Source: Erinaceus europaeus (Eukaryota; Chordata; Mammalia; Eulipotyphla; Erinaceidae). Taken from it: a DNA stretch of 64,000 nucleotides. How positions within the stretch are numbered: the stretch's first letter is position 1; every line of letters starts with the position of its first letter. Below are positions 12,281-24,230 of this stretch, one piece after another. The stretch is taken from assembly GCF_950295315.1 (NCBI RefSeq), contig NC_080170.1, positions 98,889,971 to 98,953,970 of the forward strand, given 5' to 3'. A program made the translations under genes and the position numbers. The notes below the pieces were generated by a model, which was not told the DNA's origin, did no database searches, and was given only the letters and a program-made list of their open reading frames with translations.

Positions 12281-12537
12281 TTTGTTACCCTTGATTTTTA
12301 TTGTTGTTGTAGTTATTATTGTTGTTATTGATGTCGTCATTGTTGGATAGGACAGAGAGAAATGGAGAGAGGAGGGGAAGACAGAGAAGGGGAGAGAAAG
12401 ACACCTGCAGACCTAGTTCACCTCCTGTGAAGCGATGCCCCTGCAGGTGGGGACCCGGGTTCTCGAACTGGGATCCTTACTCTGGTCCTTGTGCTTTGCG
12501 CCATGTGCGCTTAACCCCCTGCACTACCGCCTGACTC
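12281..12537 (-). repeat. SINE type B (minus)
   Basis: Antisense tail TTTTGTTACCCTTG and TTATTGATGTCGTCATTGTT, GGACAGAGAGAAATGGAG, CCCCTGCAGGTGGGGACC, head at GTGCGCTTAACCCCCTGCAC. Lies head-to-head with the next SINE, forming an imperfect inverted repeat. Confidence 0.9.
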
Positions 12538-12561
12538 CGCAGTTAAAATAATTTATCTCAG

Positions 12562-12768
12562 GAGTTGGGCGGTAGCACAGTGGGTTAAGCGCACGTGGGG
12601 CAAAGCGCAAGGACGGGCTTAAGGACCCAGGCTCCCCACTTGCAGGGGAGTAGCTTCACAGGCAGTGAAGCAGGTCTGCAAGTGCCTATCTTTCCAACAA
12701 CAACGACATCAGTAACAACAACAATAATAACTACAAAAACAAGGGCAACAAAAGGGAAAAGAGCAAAT
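12562..12768 (+). repeat. SINE type B (plus), internally deleted
   Basis: Starts GTTGGGCGGTAGCACAGTGG, then AAAGCGCAAGGAC and CCCCACTTGCAGGGGAG. The TC-rich middle is deleted, and it ends with CAACGACATCAGTAACAAC and GGGCAACAAAAGGG. Confidence 0.9.
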
Positions 12769-12920
12769 TAAAAATATATATTTTATTTATTACTTTTGAA
12801 TTCTAATATCTCAGTTGTCTACTACTTTCTTGTAAATCAGCTAGTCCTGAAATTGAAATTAGTCCTCCATCACTTTAAAAATTTTGCATTTTGATTTCTT
12901 TAAAGGCAAAATATACAAAT

Positions 12921-13158
12921 ACAAGGGTTGTTTTTTTTTTTTTAACTTTACTTATTTTACTTGATAGGATAAAGAGAAATCGAGAGGGAGGGGGAAACAG
13001 AAAAAGACACAGAGAGACAGCTGCAGCTCTGCCTCACCACTTGTCAAGCTTTACCCCATAGGTGGGGACCCGGGCCTTGAACCCAGGTCCTTGTGCATGG
13101 TAAAGCATGTACTTAACCAGGTGCACTGCTACCCCAAACCCAAAGACAAGGTTGTTTT
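12921..13158 (-). repeat. SINE type A (minus) with target duplication
   Basis: Body runs from the T-rich tail to the head TTAACCAGGTGCACTGC. Flanked by ACAAGGGTTGTTT (12921) and ACAAGGTTGTTT (13146). Confidence 0.85.
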
Positions 13159-13384
13159 TTTTTAAATACATTTATTACTTTTATTATTGATGATTGTTTT
13201 GCCGTATCTGATTCTGTCATAACAGTGATCAATTATTTTTCACTTTAGGTACTAGGAGGATTGGGAACTTTACCAAATTTCTTGTTGTAAATAGTAAATA
13301 TAAATGTAAGTCCACAACATGAGACTAGGTTTGGATTACATGTTGCTTTACAAAACAGTGATTTTGATATGGATTAGAACCAGG
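13159..13384. other. Unique AT-rich sequence
   Basis: Nothing recognised. Confidence 0.4.
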
Positions 13385-13605
13385 GTCCAGAACATTTTTT
13401 TTTTCTTCCAAGGGCCATTTATAACACCACCCTCAGGCCATATAAAATTATCAAGTTAAAATTTCAACCTGATTTTCTATTTTAAAAAACTCCTAAATTT
13501 ATTGAATTCTAAGTCCTATCTGCAGTCATCTTGACAGAGTCAGACTAAATGATTTCATGGGCCATATGTGCCCTGTAGGCAGGACATTCCACTCCTGGAA
13601 TGGAC
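13385..13605. mobile_element. Possible old hAT-like DNA transposon remnant
   Basis: Begins CCAGGGTCCAGAACATTTT with AAGGGCCATTTATA. Ends GGGCCATATGTGCCCTGTAGG...GGACATTCCACTCCTGG. The GGGCCAT boxes near both ends and roughly inverted CCAGG termini are reminiscent of Charlie-type non-autonomous hAT elements. Not decisive. Confidence 0.35.
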
Positions 13606-14344
13606 TAAATGTAGTAAAATCTTCTACAACCGTTGCATTCAGTCATGTTTCCTTTCTGTGTATATCTGCTTTTACTTACATTTGAATTTGTGTGTATAAC
13701 CACAAATAACATATACTAAGTATGCTTTAGGATGTTTAAATTGTTACCATGAATTACTGGTATATCAAAATAACTAATGACTCATGCAATATTTATTTAA
13801 TTATGTAAAAACATTAGCCAAGATTAAAATGAAATAGATGTTTTGTCACAAGACAAATAATAGCAACTTCCCCATTTGAAGTGTGAGGAATAATAAATGG
13901 CGTGTCCAATTTACAAAAATGCTGTTTCAAAAAGTCCTCAGTTTTGATGGTAGTGGAGAGGATTTGTATGTAAGTTTATATGAATAGTAGTATACCTGTT
14001 TTGTTTTGCCAAACTCAGATAAGAAGCAAAGTCATGGAAATACTTATTATCTAAAGGAAAATTTCTTCCCAAGTCATAGAGAATTTATATTTATCTCTGA
14101 GAAAGGATAATATAAAAAGAAGATAGTTAAATTTAGAAAGAGAAAAGTGAATATGTATTTAGTAAGGTATAAGATTTGTGAGGCCCTGTTCAAGATTGTT
14201 GTTTGATGAAAAACTTGTTTTGATCTAAAAAATGCAAAACTGACTAAGCTATTAAAGTCAATTTCATGTTACTTTTTTGTTGTTGGCAGAGGTTATAGGT
14301 CAAACAATTTTAGAGTTTGGGTCTTTGGAAAGTCAATAACCACA
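13606..14344. other. Unique AT-rich sequence
   Basis: No gene or repeat recognised. Confidence 0.45.
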
Positions 14345-14490
14345 ATTATTTTTTAGTTGTTGTCTGGGCTGATTTGTCATATGAGAGAGAAAGAAAGAGG
14401 AGAGAAAGCATCTAAACTTCCTCCAGTAGTTACCTCTGAGTAGCACGCATGGCAAAGCAGGTCACAGGATCTGGGTAGCTATATTGGTAG
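14345..14490 (-). repeat. SINE type D (minus), diverged
   Basis: AGAGAGAAAGAAAGAGGAG, AACTTCCTCCAGTAG and GCACGCATGGCAAAGCAGG read as the antisense of the type D order (head, TTCCTCCAG box, AG-rich tract). Confidence 0.55.
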
Positions 14491-14556
14491 CCGAAATGAT
14501 TAACCACTTCAAATATTTATTTATTTACTTGCTTACTTTTGTTTCACTATGTAGAT

Positions 14557-14869
14557 AAAATTTCCATATGGGCAGTAGCGCAGTGGGTTAAGCACATGCA
14601 AAGCTCAAGTCTGGCTAAGGGTCCGGGTTCCAGCCCCTGGGTCCCCACCTGCAGGGGTGTCGCTTCATAGGAGGTGAACCAGGTCTGCAAGTGTTTCTCT
14701 TTCTCTCCCCCTGCCTTCCCCTCCTCTCTCTATTTCTCTCTGTCCTATCTAACAATGACATCAACAACAAAAACAACAATAATAACTACAATAACAACAA
14801 TAACAAACAGGGCAACAAAAGGGAAAATAAATATGAAACAAATTAAATGATAAAATAAAATTTCCATAT
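14557..14869 (+). repeat. SINE type B (plus), complete with 13-bp target duplication
   Basis: From GGGCAGTAGCGCAGTGGG through CCCCACCTGCAGGGGTG and the CAACAATGACATCAACAAC tail to GGGCAACAAAAGGGAAA. AAAATTTCCATAT flanks it at 14557-14569 and 14857-14869. Confidence 0.95.
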
Positions 14870-15417
14870 TTGGGGGGAGGTTACAAGGGTCAGTACATCA
14901 GGAGTTTACTGGATAAACCTCATCATGACAGATACCTTTGTGAGTATATTATCTTCTTTGCTGATCAGTATATTCATTTGCTTTCAATAAAGATACAATC
15001 AAAGTCTTTGGGATACAAAGTCATTTCAAATGTACGTGAAACTCTAAACATTTCTTGATATGAGAGCATGTAGCACCATAGAAGCCAACAGCTTACTAGC
15101 AACCTTGTGTGTAAACTCTTGAATGAACAATCTTTTGAGAATTGAGGTATTTATGTTTATATGTCTCAGTGCAACTATGAGAACAATACTGTACAATGTA
15201 TATGGCATTGTTCAGTGAGTTCACTTTTGCCAAAGGGAAGGAGTCTGTCTTTTGCTAGAAGGAGCACTCAAGATACAGACTCATGAAAATGAAAAGTGGA
15301 AGGCAATAAATGTAAATAAAACATTACTGTAGCCTTTCTCTTGGTGCTTTATTACCTTTTTTGCAGTCAGAAACTGGTGACAAATAATAGTTTCACTTCA
15401 ACAATAGAGTGCAATTG

Positions 15418-15448
<31 letters not shown>

Positions 15449-15601
15449 CCTTCAGTCCCTGAGGGAGTAAAATTTAAGTCATGAGTCAGAGCAGAGTTGA
15501 AGAAAACACGTCTGCATTGCTCCTTCAGTATAATAAAGCTGTCAAAACTATTTCATCATTCAGAAGATTGAAGTACAACTAGTTCTACAAATTATACTTC
15601 A
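14870..15601. other. Unique AT-rich sequence
   Basis: No gene seen. A (TTTTG)n tract lies at about 15416-15447. Confidence 0.5.
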
Positions 15602-15757
15602 TGGACTAGCAAGATAGCTTACCTGGAAGTGTCCCTGCATTTCCATGCATGAAGCCAGCTCCCATCACACTGGTGTCATCTTTCCTCTCTCTATTTTGTC
15701 TCTCTCTCTCTCTATCTGGAATGTCAGCCCCACTTTGACCAAAAGCCAAATTGTTCT
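15602..15757 (+). repeat. SINE type D (plus)
   Basis: GATAGCTTACCTGGAAGTGTCC, CATGCATGAAGCCAGC, CTCCCATCACACTGGTG, TC-rich tract and TATCTGGAATGTCAGCCCC. Its 3' part lies next to the type B insertion that follows. Confidence 0.7.
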
Positions 15758-16054
15758 CCCGGAAGCTTCCCACCCCTTTTTTGTTGCCCTTGTTATTTAT
15801 CATTGTTCTTATTGTTATTGTTGTTATTGCTGTCATTATTGTTGGATAGGACAAAGAAATATCGAGATAGGAAGGGAAGACAGAGGAGGGAGAGAAAGAC
15901 AGACACCACCTGCAGACCTGCTTCACCGCTTGCGAAGCAATCCCCCTTGCAGGTGGAGGCCGGAGGCTTGAGCCAGGATCCTTATGTGGGTCTTTTGTGC
16001 TTTGCACCTTGTGCGCTTAACCTGCTGCACTACCGCCCAGCCCCCCGGAAGCTT
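15758..16054 (-). repeat. SINE type B (minus) with 11-bp target duplication
   Basis: TTTTTTGTTGCCCTTG tail to head GTGCGCTTAACCTGCTGCAC. CCCGGAAGCTT flanks it at 15758-15768 and 16044-16054. Confidence 0.92.
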
Positions 16055-16328
16055 TTTAATGTCAAGAAATATTGTCAGTGGCTTAGAAGTGGGAAAAAGT
16101 AGAATTCTGATGTGTTTTGACTGATATATATGAGTTGCTTGTATAAGTATATGATAGTCCATAGAATGGTGAAACTATATGCTAATTAGGTGACCAGCAG
16201 TTGAACAGCTGTGAGGATTGACCTTAACTTATAAAAAAATTAACTCTACAAGTTATGGAAATTATTTTTGTGGATATGTAAATAAATTGTGTTCTGTAAA
16301 GATACATATTTCTGTTATTAAATTCTAA

Positions 16329-16401
16329 CTGATTTTTTTAGTATCTTTATTGATAGAGACAGCCAGAAATCAAGAGGGAAAGGGGTGATAAGCTCTGATT
16401 T
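16329..16401 (-). repeat. SINE type A 3' end only (5'-truncated, minus)
   Basis: Only TATCTTTATTGATAGAGACAG and CAAGAGGGAAAGGGGTGATA remain. CTGATTTT lies on both sides (16329 and 16394), so this is a short 5'-truncated insertion and not a decayed full copy. Confidence 0.7.
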
Positions 16402-17994
16402 TAATGTCGACTGCCTCAGTCACTAATTAATGTGTTGACTAAAACCCCTGACAAGTGTTCATTTTATATTTGTCCGTGAATCATAAATTTACCCTTTGTG
16501 AAAACTTTACTGCTGTTATTAAGTGATTTACGTGACTGGAAGAGCCAGAGAGTAAGAAGTTAAAGAGGAAAAACTTAATTTTAACTTGCGTACAGGCTCC
16601 TGTGTTGTCACTGTTGTCTTTGGCTCCTTGCTGCTCTCTTCTCTCTGTGTTATAGCTTTGAATATGACTGTATTTTTCACATAACTGATATAAAGCAGAC
16701 ATTTAAACTTTGGAATACAGACACATTCCCCTCTAGAGTGATTGTGTTCACTTTGTAGAGATTTAGAGCCATTTATTTAGTTGCATATGGAAGTGGAGGG
16801 ACTGGGTAGGGTGTGAGTGCCAGAAACCTAGAAGAAAATGGAAGAAAGAATGACTTCCTTGGGACAGAATCAAGGCAGCTCTTTCTTTAGTGCTTCCATT
16901 TCCTCTAGCCATTTTGCTTTTCTTGTGCCTGTCAGAATAATTAAAGGAGTGTGGAAGTAGGTTTTGTTACTATCTTGCTTTTAAGCCTTGCACTCAGGTT
17001 GATTAATGCTTTCTTTACACTTGCACTGGACTGCTCTACATTTCCTTTGTAAGCAATGCTAATTAGGTTGACAAGCAGCAAGTGCTTGCAGCACTGGTGT
17101 TTGAAGCAGAGTAACTCCTGGAAAATCAAGATGCTTCTAGATGAAGCTAAATGGATGGGAAAAAATGAATGGGAGTGCAGTCTTTTTTTTTTTTCATTCA
17201 TTCAGCATTTTAGCAAATATTGGTTGGGAACCTACTATGTGCTCTACGTTTATCAGCAAAAACTACTCATGTAAAGTCCTGGAAATGGCAACCTCTGATC
17301 TTCAGAAAATGGGTGGCGATTAGTCTAACTGAAACTAAGGAATAAGGAGGAGTGCAGTAGGGGGTGAGCTCAGGAAAGTCAAAGAAACACATGCCATTCA
17401 GAGTTTTAAGTGTACATGTTGAAATCTCCCTGTGTTCCCTGTCTTCCTCTCTCTTGTCAACTTTCTTTTCTTGGGTGCTAGGATGATTTTGAGTAGAAAA
17501 AAATTCATGACTCAACATACCTATTTTTTTTAACTTCTATTGAAAAGGGAGAATCACCTATGGCTTATATCAGGGTATTGAAGTGCAGGAAGCAATAAGA
17601 ATGAACAATGAGTTGGATTTATATACGAGAGGTAGGAATCAAAGTTAATTTGCACTGTTTGACCTAAAAAATCAAGGAATTTGTTTACCAGCTGAGATAT
17701 GACTACAGGAGAAATTTCCTTAAAGGTTGAATGGAATTAGGATTTTGATAACCAGTATATTACGTGTGCTAACTATTAACATTAGAGCGAAAATGATGAT
17801 TGAGTACTTGGATGTTGGTGTTAAATTCAGGGATAAGTAGCAATATGAGTTATCTTTTATTGAGTCATAAGTTATATAAACTTTTCAGAATTTTACACTG
17901 TTAAATTTTCACAGTTGTGAAGTTTTGACAGTTTTTGTATCTATATAATTAAAATCCATAATTTTGTTTTTAAAACTTTCTATAGCTTCAAAGA
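16402..17994. other. Unique sequence, no gene recognised
   Basis: About 1.6 kb of non-repetitive DNA with a slightly higher GC content than its surroundings. Short open frames (for example 16941-17201 and 17267-17518) lack coding signatures I can support. Confidence 0.45.
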
Positions 17995-18255
17995 CTTCCC
18001 TTACAAGTATGGATCAACCTGTCAATGCCCATGTTCAGCAGGGAAGCAATTATAGAAGCCAGACCTTCAACCTTCTTCATCCCACAATGATCTTGGGTCC
18101 ATACTCCCAGAGGGCTAAAGAATAGGAAAGCTATCAGTGGAGGGGATGGTATAAGGAGGTCTGGTGGTGGCAACTGTGCAAAGCTGTACCCCTCTTATCC
18201 TATGGTTTTGTCAGTGTTTCCTTTTTATAAATAAAAAAATTTAAAAAAACTTCAC
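17995..18255 (+). mobile_element. L1 3' UTR fragment (plus)
   Basis: Sense copy of the lineage 1 3' UTR: ATGCCCATGTTCAGC, GGAAGCAATTATAGAAGCC, CCATACTCCCAGAGGG, then AATAAAAAAATTTAAAAA. 5'-truncated. Confidence 0.85.
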
Positions 18256-18517
18256 TTGCACCCAGATGAATAAATTTTTGAACAAGATTATTCAAATTCA
18301 TCCTAAGGCATTAAGATTCTATCACCATTGTTTATTATTGCCTATCCTACAACCCCATAAAAGTGAAATCATATAATGTATATTTAACTTAATTTGTTTA
18401 GCACAACAACTAATATATTTATAATTAACACATACATATGTATTTATGTATGTAAACTTGCTGGGAGTTACAGTGCTGTAAGAAATATTTCAGTCAGATT
18501 TTGCAGCAAGAATTCTA

Positions 18518-18815
18518 TATAAGAGTCCAGAAAGTGGACAGCAGGTAGAGATCATGCATTCTATACATTAAATCCTGGTTTCCATTCTCTGCACCATGTG
18601 AGAACATCAAATACAAAAACAGATAGCACCAAAGTAAAAGACTCTGGGGTGGGTGAGGGGGAGAGTACAGGTCCTGGTAAAGGATGGCAGAGAACCTGGT
18701 GGGGGTTGTATTGTTATGTGGAAAACTGAGAAATGTTATGCATGTACAAAAACTATCGTATTCACTGTCAAACATAAAACATTAATCCCCCAATAAAAGA
18801 AAAATAATAATAATA
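18518..18815 (+). mobile_element. SINE remnant plus L1 3' end (second 3' UTR type)
   Basis: 18518-18610 resembles a tRNA-derived SINE head (AGCAGGTAGAGATCATGCATTC). 18615-18815 is an L1 3' UTR: GCACCAAAGTAAAAGACTC, GGGTTGTATTGTTATGTGG, ATGTTATGCATGTAC, ending CCCCCAATAAAAGAAAAA. The same UTR type lies antisense at 29262-29460. Confidence 0.65.
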
Positions 18816-18949
18816 AACATATGGAGCTCCAACGATAGTGAAATGATATTCTGATCTCTCTCTTGCTTCCCCTTTCATAAAGATAGAATGTAATTTGGTT
18901 CTAGGAGATGGTTTATGTGTATGGTTTATATTTATGGTATGTGTGAGAT

Positions 18950-20055
18950 CTGACTTTGATCTTTTATTTTGTTGTGTCCCTGTCTGCTTTTGTTATCAAA
19001 GTGATGTTGGTTTCATAGAAGCTGGAAGGGAGTATTCCTGTGTCTTCAATCTTTTGGAAGAATTTTAAAAGTAGAAGTGTTAATTCTTCCTTGTAGGTTT
19101 TGTAGAATTCATTTGTAAAACCATCTGGTAAAGGACTTTTATTGTTGGGAAGGTTCTTTTCTTTTTCACAATGTTACTTATTGTTGTATGCTTTACATTG
19201 GGTTGTTCTAGCTCTCCCCCGCCAAGAAAATTAGTGGGTGCTAATTTCGCGGCCTGCTTGGCCCCGCCCCAAGGAACCCCGAGAGGGTTCCAGAGTTCCA
19301 GAGTTGGAGAGTTGGAGAGTTGCAGAGTTCGAGAGTGCTTGGCGCCCTCGCGGGGCAAAGAGGCAGCAGAGTTCTGTTTGGTGATTAGTTTGGTTTAGTT
19401 TATGAATCGTTGTTCCTGAATAAAGAAATACAGCTTCCCTGCCCAGCCATATGTCTCTGGTCGTCTCTGTTACCCGCCCGTGAAGCTAGCCCGGCCAGCT
19501 GGAGACTCCGAATTTTAACAACAACTTATGTTTCTTTTTATATTTTTATTTCTTTATTGGGTATTAATGGCTTATAGTCAACAGTAAAATACAATATTTG
19601 TACATGTATAACATTTACACATAACAGTTCAACCCCCAAAGTTCCTCTTCTACCATGTTCCAGGACCTGAACCCCCCAGTCCCCACCCCAGAGTCTTATA
19701 CTTTGGTGCAATACACCAACTCCAGTCCAAGTTCTGCATAGTGTTTTCCCTTCTGATCTTGCTTTTCAACTTCTATGAGTGAGATCCCATATTCATCCTT
19801 TTGCTTCCGGCTTATCTCACTTAACATGATTTCTTCAAACTCCATCCGAGATGGGGTAAAGAAGGTAAGGAAGATTCTTGATAACTGTTTCAATTTCTTT
19901 GGCTGTGATCGGTCTGTTCATTTTTTCTAATTCATCCTTGTTTAATTTTGGAAGTTTGTAGGTATCTAGGAACTCATCCATTTCTTCCAGATTCTATAGC
20001 TTGGTGGTATATAGTTGTTCATAGAAGCATTGCATGATACTTTGGATCTACCACA
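18950..20055 (-). pseudogene. L1 ORF2 RT fragment split by a later L1 3' end and a solo LTR
   Basis: Antisense ORF2 around the N-terminal RT region (landmarks GTAGAATTCATTTGTAAAACC, CCATTTCTTCCAG) occupies about 18960-19160 and 19870-20050. Between them lies a second L1 3' end (about 19160-19869) with tail TTTTTATATTTTTATTTC and TATTGGGTATTAATGGC. Near-identical GAAGGTTCTT / GGAAGATTCTT mark its target site. A solo LTR lies in that tail. Dead. Confidence 0.8.
19176..19529 (+). mobile_element. Solo LTR of an endogenous retrovirus, 342 bp, 6-bp target duplication
   Basis: The block 19182-19523 starts TGTTGTATGC and ends TTAACAACA (TG...CA with TGTTGT/ACAACA inverted ends). ACTTAT flanks it at 19176-19181 and 19524-19529. 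It is GC- and CpG-rich against an AT-rich background. It has a polyadenylation signal AATAAA at 19419-19424 and a short tandem AGAGTTGG-type repeat at about 19284-19340. A 6-bp duplication is typical of class II (ERVK-like) integration. No internal retroviral sequence is present, so this is the product of LTR-LTR recombination. Confidence 0.88.
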
Positions 20056-20394
20056 CACACACTTAAAAACAATTATAAAAAAAATAATAACAGCTACAAA
20101 ATATCTTTAACTTAAAACAAAGGATTATTTTTTTACTCAGAGGTCAATAAGTCCTCTATATTCTCTTTGGCTCAGCATAAACTGACTACTGGGTTCAAGT
20201 TTATGTCTGTACTAAGGGTCTTTTATATACAAAGGCATAGAGTAGCAGCAAACTGAATTAGTGTAATTGCTTCTATTGCTGGGAGCGAGAAAACCAGTGG
20301 GAACTTAATACTGATATACATGCCTGTCTTTCCACATAACCTTGACTAAAGTCAGTTACATAGTCAAGCACAAAGGTCTTGCTGTTGTTTTGTT
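20056..20394. other. Unique AT-rich sequence
   Basis: Nothing recognised. Confidence 0.4.
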
Positions 20395-20550
20395 ATCAGT
20401 GGTGCTGCAGGGGGACTTTAGATTTAAAGAGAGGAAGGGGGACAGAGAGAGAGAGAGAGAGGAAGAGAGAGAGAGAGAGAAGGGAAAAATATCACAGCAC
20501 CAACATTTCCTCCAACACAATGAAGTTCAGGCTGGAACTTGGATCAGGGT
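20395..20550 (-). repeat. SINE type D (minus) with expanded (GA)n
   Basis: A long GA tract (20440-20485), then ATCACAGCACCAACATTTCC and TCCAACACAATGAAGTTCAGG, is the antisense of the type D centre. Open frames across it are low-complexity R/E runs and not genes. Confidence 0.6.
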
Positions 20551-20913
20551 CAAATATATAACAAAAGCAAACATACTATCCAGAAGAGCTATTTTGTTGT
20601 CACTCAAGTTCAGAGTTAATAGCATGGATAAATGTATTCCTTTCAAGATGCTGAAAAGAAAGGAAAATGGACATTGATGAAATAAACACTCAAAGGAACA
20701 CTAAGTAAGAAGTGTGTCATAACTCTCATTAAAGAGAAAACTAGCAGTTCAGAATATAAGAGCTTGACTTTATTATGGTATATAGATTGATAAGACACAA
20801 ACACTTCTCTTGCAATGCTTAATCTAACTTAAGACCACATTAACAGCTTCTGTACTATTAGTACTGTGGAGTAAGAACTTGTGAGATCAAGATAAATGAG
20901 AAGTTAGAATATT

Positions 20914-21010
20914 ACAGAGTGGTTGTGTAGTGGTACAGCTGGTTGAGCACACATTACAATGTGCAAGGACCCAAGTTTGAGTCTCTGGTTCCCACCTGCA
21001 GGGGAAAAGA
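20914..21010 (+). repeat. SINE type A (plus), 3'-truncated
   Basis: Head GAGTGGTTGTGTAGTGG, GAGCACACATTACAATGTGC, CCCACCTGCAGGGGAAAAG, then it stops. The tail half is absent. Confidence 0.75.
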
Positions 21011-21828
21011 TGAAAGTAAGTAATTGGGGAGAGGGTCACTTTTACAGTGTTCTTCAATTTAATAGATGAGTTTAAATGCATATATGTGAAAAGTATATAA
21101 TAAGAAACTCACTATTTTCATCAATATTTGTCGTAAATCATAAATGAAGAGAGGCAGGATTTGCTGGAGAATAGAAACTGATATTCTAACCACATGAAGG
21201 CAAACATTTAAATATAACAATAAACATTCTTTCTTTTTTTCTTTTCTTTTTTCCTATGTCTTCATTTCCAGTAATAAAGATACTTGGAATTAATGTAATT
21301 ATCAGCACTTTTGGTGTAAGATTATAACATTTTAATTTAAGATAAAGATCCTCATGGCTTCAGAAATGGCTTTGTTAGTAGGAGCATGAAGGGAACTGTA
21401 ACTATTAGTGAATGAGCACCAGATATAAATGATAACCAATTCAGTTAAGGCACTGACAGTACATTATTGTCAATTTTAGAGGAAGGAAGAGAGCTGAAGA
21501 TGTATAATTAGTAGTTTGTGGTAAGACTTAAAACAGGAGTAAATATATCCTGACAAATTGCATTTTGAGGTCAGTGATTTCTCTGTATATGAGAACTTAT
21601 GTTACACTGTGTATATGAAGAAGCTGAATTATATAGGATGAGGCCAGATCTTGGAAAATCTTTACAAGATCAAACTGCTGAATGTGAATTTTATTTTGCA
21701 GTTATAGTTTGTTACTCTACTTTTAGCAAACCTCCAGGATGGTAAACTTAGTGTATTTAGATAACTGATCTCACACTGACATTTAGAAAGTGATAAAATT
21801 TGATATATGTAACTTTTTTATATATGTA
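21011..21828. other. Unique AT-rich sequence
   Basis: No gene or clear repeat. Confidence 0.45.
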
Positions 21829-21900
21829 ACTCGCGTTTGAGCCCAGTCTCCACCACACTGGTGGAAGCTTCAGTGCTGTGGTTCCTTTGCCCATCTCTTT

Positions 21901-24230
21901 CTTTTTTTTTTTTATTTAAGAAAGGATTAACAAAACCATAGGGTAGGAGGGGTACAACTCCACACAATTCCCACCACCCAATCTCCATATCCCACCCCCT
22001 CCCCTGATAGCTTTCCATTTTCCATCCCTCTGGGAGCATGGAGCCAGGGTCATTGTGGGTTGCAGAAGGTAGAAGGTCTGGCTTCTGTAATTGCTTCCCC
22101 GCTTAACATGGGCGTTGACTGGTTTGTCCATACTCCCAGTCTGCCTCTCTCTTTCCCTAGTAGGGTGTGTCTCTGGGGAAGCTGAGCTCCAGGACACATT
22201 GGTGGGGTCTTCAGTCCAGGGAAGCCTGGCCAGCATCCTGATGGCATCTGGAACCTGGTGACTGAAAAGAGAGTTAGCATATGAAGCCAAACAAATTGTT
22301 AAGCAATCATGGACTCAAAGCTTGGAATAGTGGAGAGGAAGTGTTGGGGGGGGGGGGTACTCACTGCAAACTCTAGTGTACTTCTGCTTTCAGGTATATA
22401 TTTTGCAGTAGTTTATAGATACGTGTGAACATATGCTCTCTCTCACAGAAACTGGTGTATATCTAGGTTTTGGGACTTTGTTAGAAAGTGAACCACCTGA
22501 GATGAAATTAGAGTTTACTATGAAAGGAAAGGTCTCACCTGAGTAATGAAGCTGAAGGGTTGTCATTCCACATGTGAAGTCTCTGGACACAGTCTGAAGT
22601 GAAGCATGTTGAGGTGGCAATCGTTGTGTTGGTTAGGTTGTGATCGGCGGATGCAATATTATTTGATATGGATTGGGAGAGGCATACGGGAAAGTAGGCC
22701 CAATCCAAGGGTTCCAGGACTGGGGCAAGTAGGGGCTCTATAGTGGAGATGTGAGGTTCCTGCTGTCTTAGGGTTCAAAAAGACAATCGATAGTCAATGT
22801 TATCATCACATTATTCGGTAATTCGGTTAACTTTGAAAAGTCCTTTTGTTAGGGTTTGCTGTACAGTACACAGTATATTATATATTGCTGTCATATTAGA
22901 TGCTTCTGACCTACTTGGTCTAGGCTTTTGAGAGAGTCCGCATATCAAATATACAGCCTATGTATTAAAAAGATTCAGTTTGTGTTTTGAAAACTTTGAG
23001 ACATACAATTGATTTTCCCCCTCTCATATTAATTAACTACTGATTTATATGTCTACATTTTGCTAGGAGTGTACATAAACACCATTCCCACCACCAAAAG
23101 ACTGACCCATCCCTCCCACCCACTCCCACCCCCCACTGGCCCAGGAAGCTGCATGTTTACTCCTCACCACAGGGTTTTTACTTTGGTGCCCTACTTACAA
23201 TTTGATCAGGTCCTGCTTTTAGTTTCCCTTTCAGATATTCTTACTCAACTTCTGTTGATGAGTGGGATCATCCCATACTCATCTTTATCTTTCTGACTTA
23301 GCTCACTTAACATAATTCCTTCTAGCTTTGTCCAAGATGGGTCAGAGAAGGTGGGTTCATTGTTCTTAATAGATGCATAGTATTCCATTGTGTATATATA
23401 CCACAGCGTTCTCAGCCACTCATCTGGTGTTGGGCACCTGGGTTGCTTCCAGGTTTTAGCTATTATGAATTGTGCTGCTATGAACATAGGAGTACACACC
23501 TCTTTTTGGTTGGGTGTTATGGAATCCTTGGGGTATAAGCCCAGGAGAGGAATTACTGGATCATATGGAAGGTCCATGTCTAGCCTTCTGAGAGTTTTCC
23601 AGACTGCTCTCCACAGAGGATGTACCAATTTACATTCCCACGAGCAATGTAAAAGGGTTCCTCTGTCCCCACAACCTCCAGCATTTGTTGCTGCTGTCCT
23701 TTTTGATGTATGCCATTCTTACAGGAGTGAGATGGTATCTTAGTGTTGTCTTAATTTGCGTTTCTCTGACAATTAGTGACCTAGAGCAGTTTTTCATATA
23801 TTTGTTAGCCTTTTGGATCTCCTCTGTGGTGAATGTTTTGTTCATATCCTTTGCCCATTTTTGGATGGGGTCATTTGCTTTTTTGGTGTTAAGTTTGCTA
23901 AGCTCTTTATATATTTTGGTGATTAGTTTCTTGTCTGATGTATGGCATGTGAAGATCTTCTCCCATTCTGTGAGGGGTCTCTTTGTTTGTTTAATAGTTT
24001 CTTTGGATGTGCAGAAGCTTTTCAATTTGATGTAGTCCCATTGGTTTGTTTCTGCTTTAGTCTTCCTTGCAATTGGGTTTGATTCATCAAAGATGTCCTT
24101 GAGGTGTAGGTGGGAAAGTGTTTTACCAATGTTTTCCTCTAAGTATTTGATTGTTTCTGGTCTGACATCTAGGTCTTTGATCCATTTGGAGTTGATTTTT
24201 GGCTTTGCTTTTATTGATGTGGTGAATGAT
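21901..24230 (-). mobile_element. 5'-truncated L1 (minus) with full 3' UTR and broken ORF2 C-terminus
   Basis: T-rich tail at 21901-21918, then the complete lineage 1 3' UTR of about 1.3 kb to about 23240, then antisense ORF2 C-terminal sequence to about 24230. Near the 5' end the reading jumps from the FTTSIKAKP region of the RT straight to [16 protein letters not shown], so an internal ORF2 segment is deleted. The frame shifts again near 23670, where the terminal Cys-rich motif (KCWR...) is interrupted. The 12-bp target duplication is inside a type D SINE. Confidence 0.9.
23245..24230 (-). pseudogene. L1 ORF2 C-terminal pseudogene
   Basis: Encodes the C-terminal part of L1 ORF2p: [58 protein letters not shown], then after a frameshift PYDPVIPLLGLYPKDS and TKLEGIMLSELSQKDKDEYG. 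ORF2p is the endonuclease/reverse transcriptase of L1. Here the endonuclease and the RT catalytic centre are absent, so no activity is possible. Confidence 0.9.

Noticed and set aside
12281..12768. Head-to-head SINE pair as a functional hairpin
   Set aside because: Inverted SINE pairs are expected at this density; no sign of a transcribed unit here.
18820..18930. Possible further SINE after the L1 tail at 18815
   Set aside because: Only scattered similarity; not enough to assign a family.
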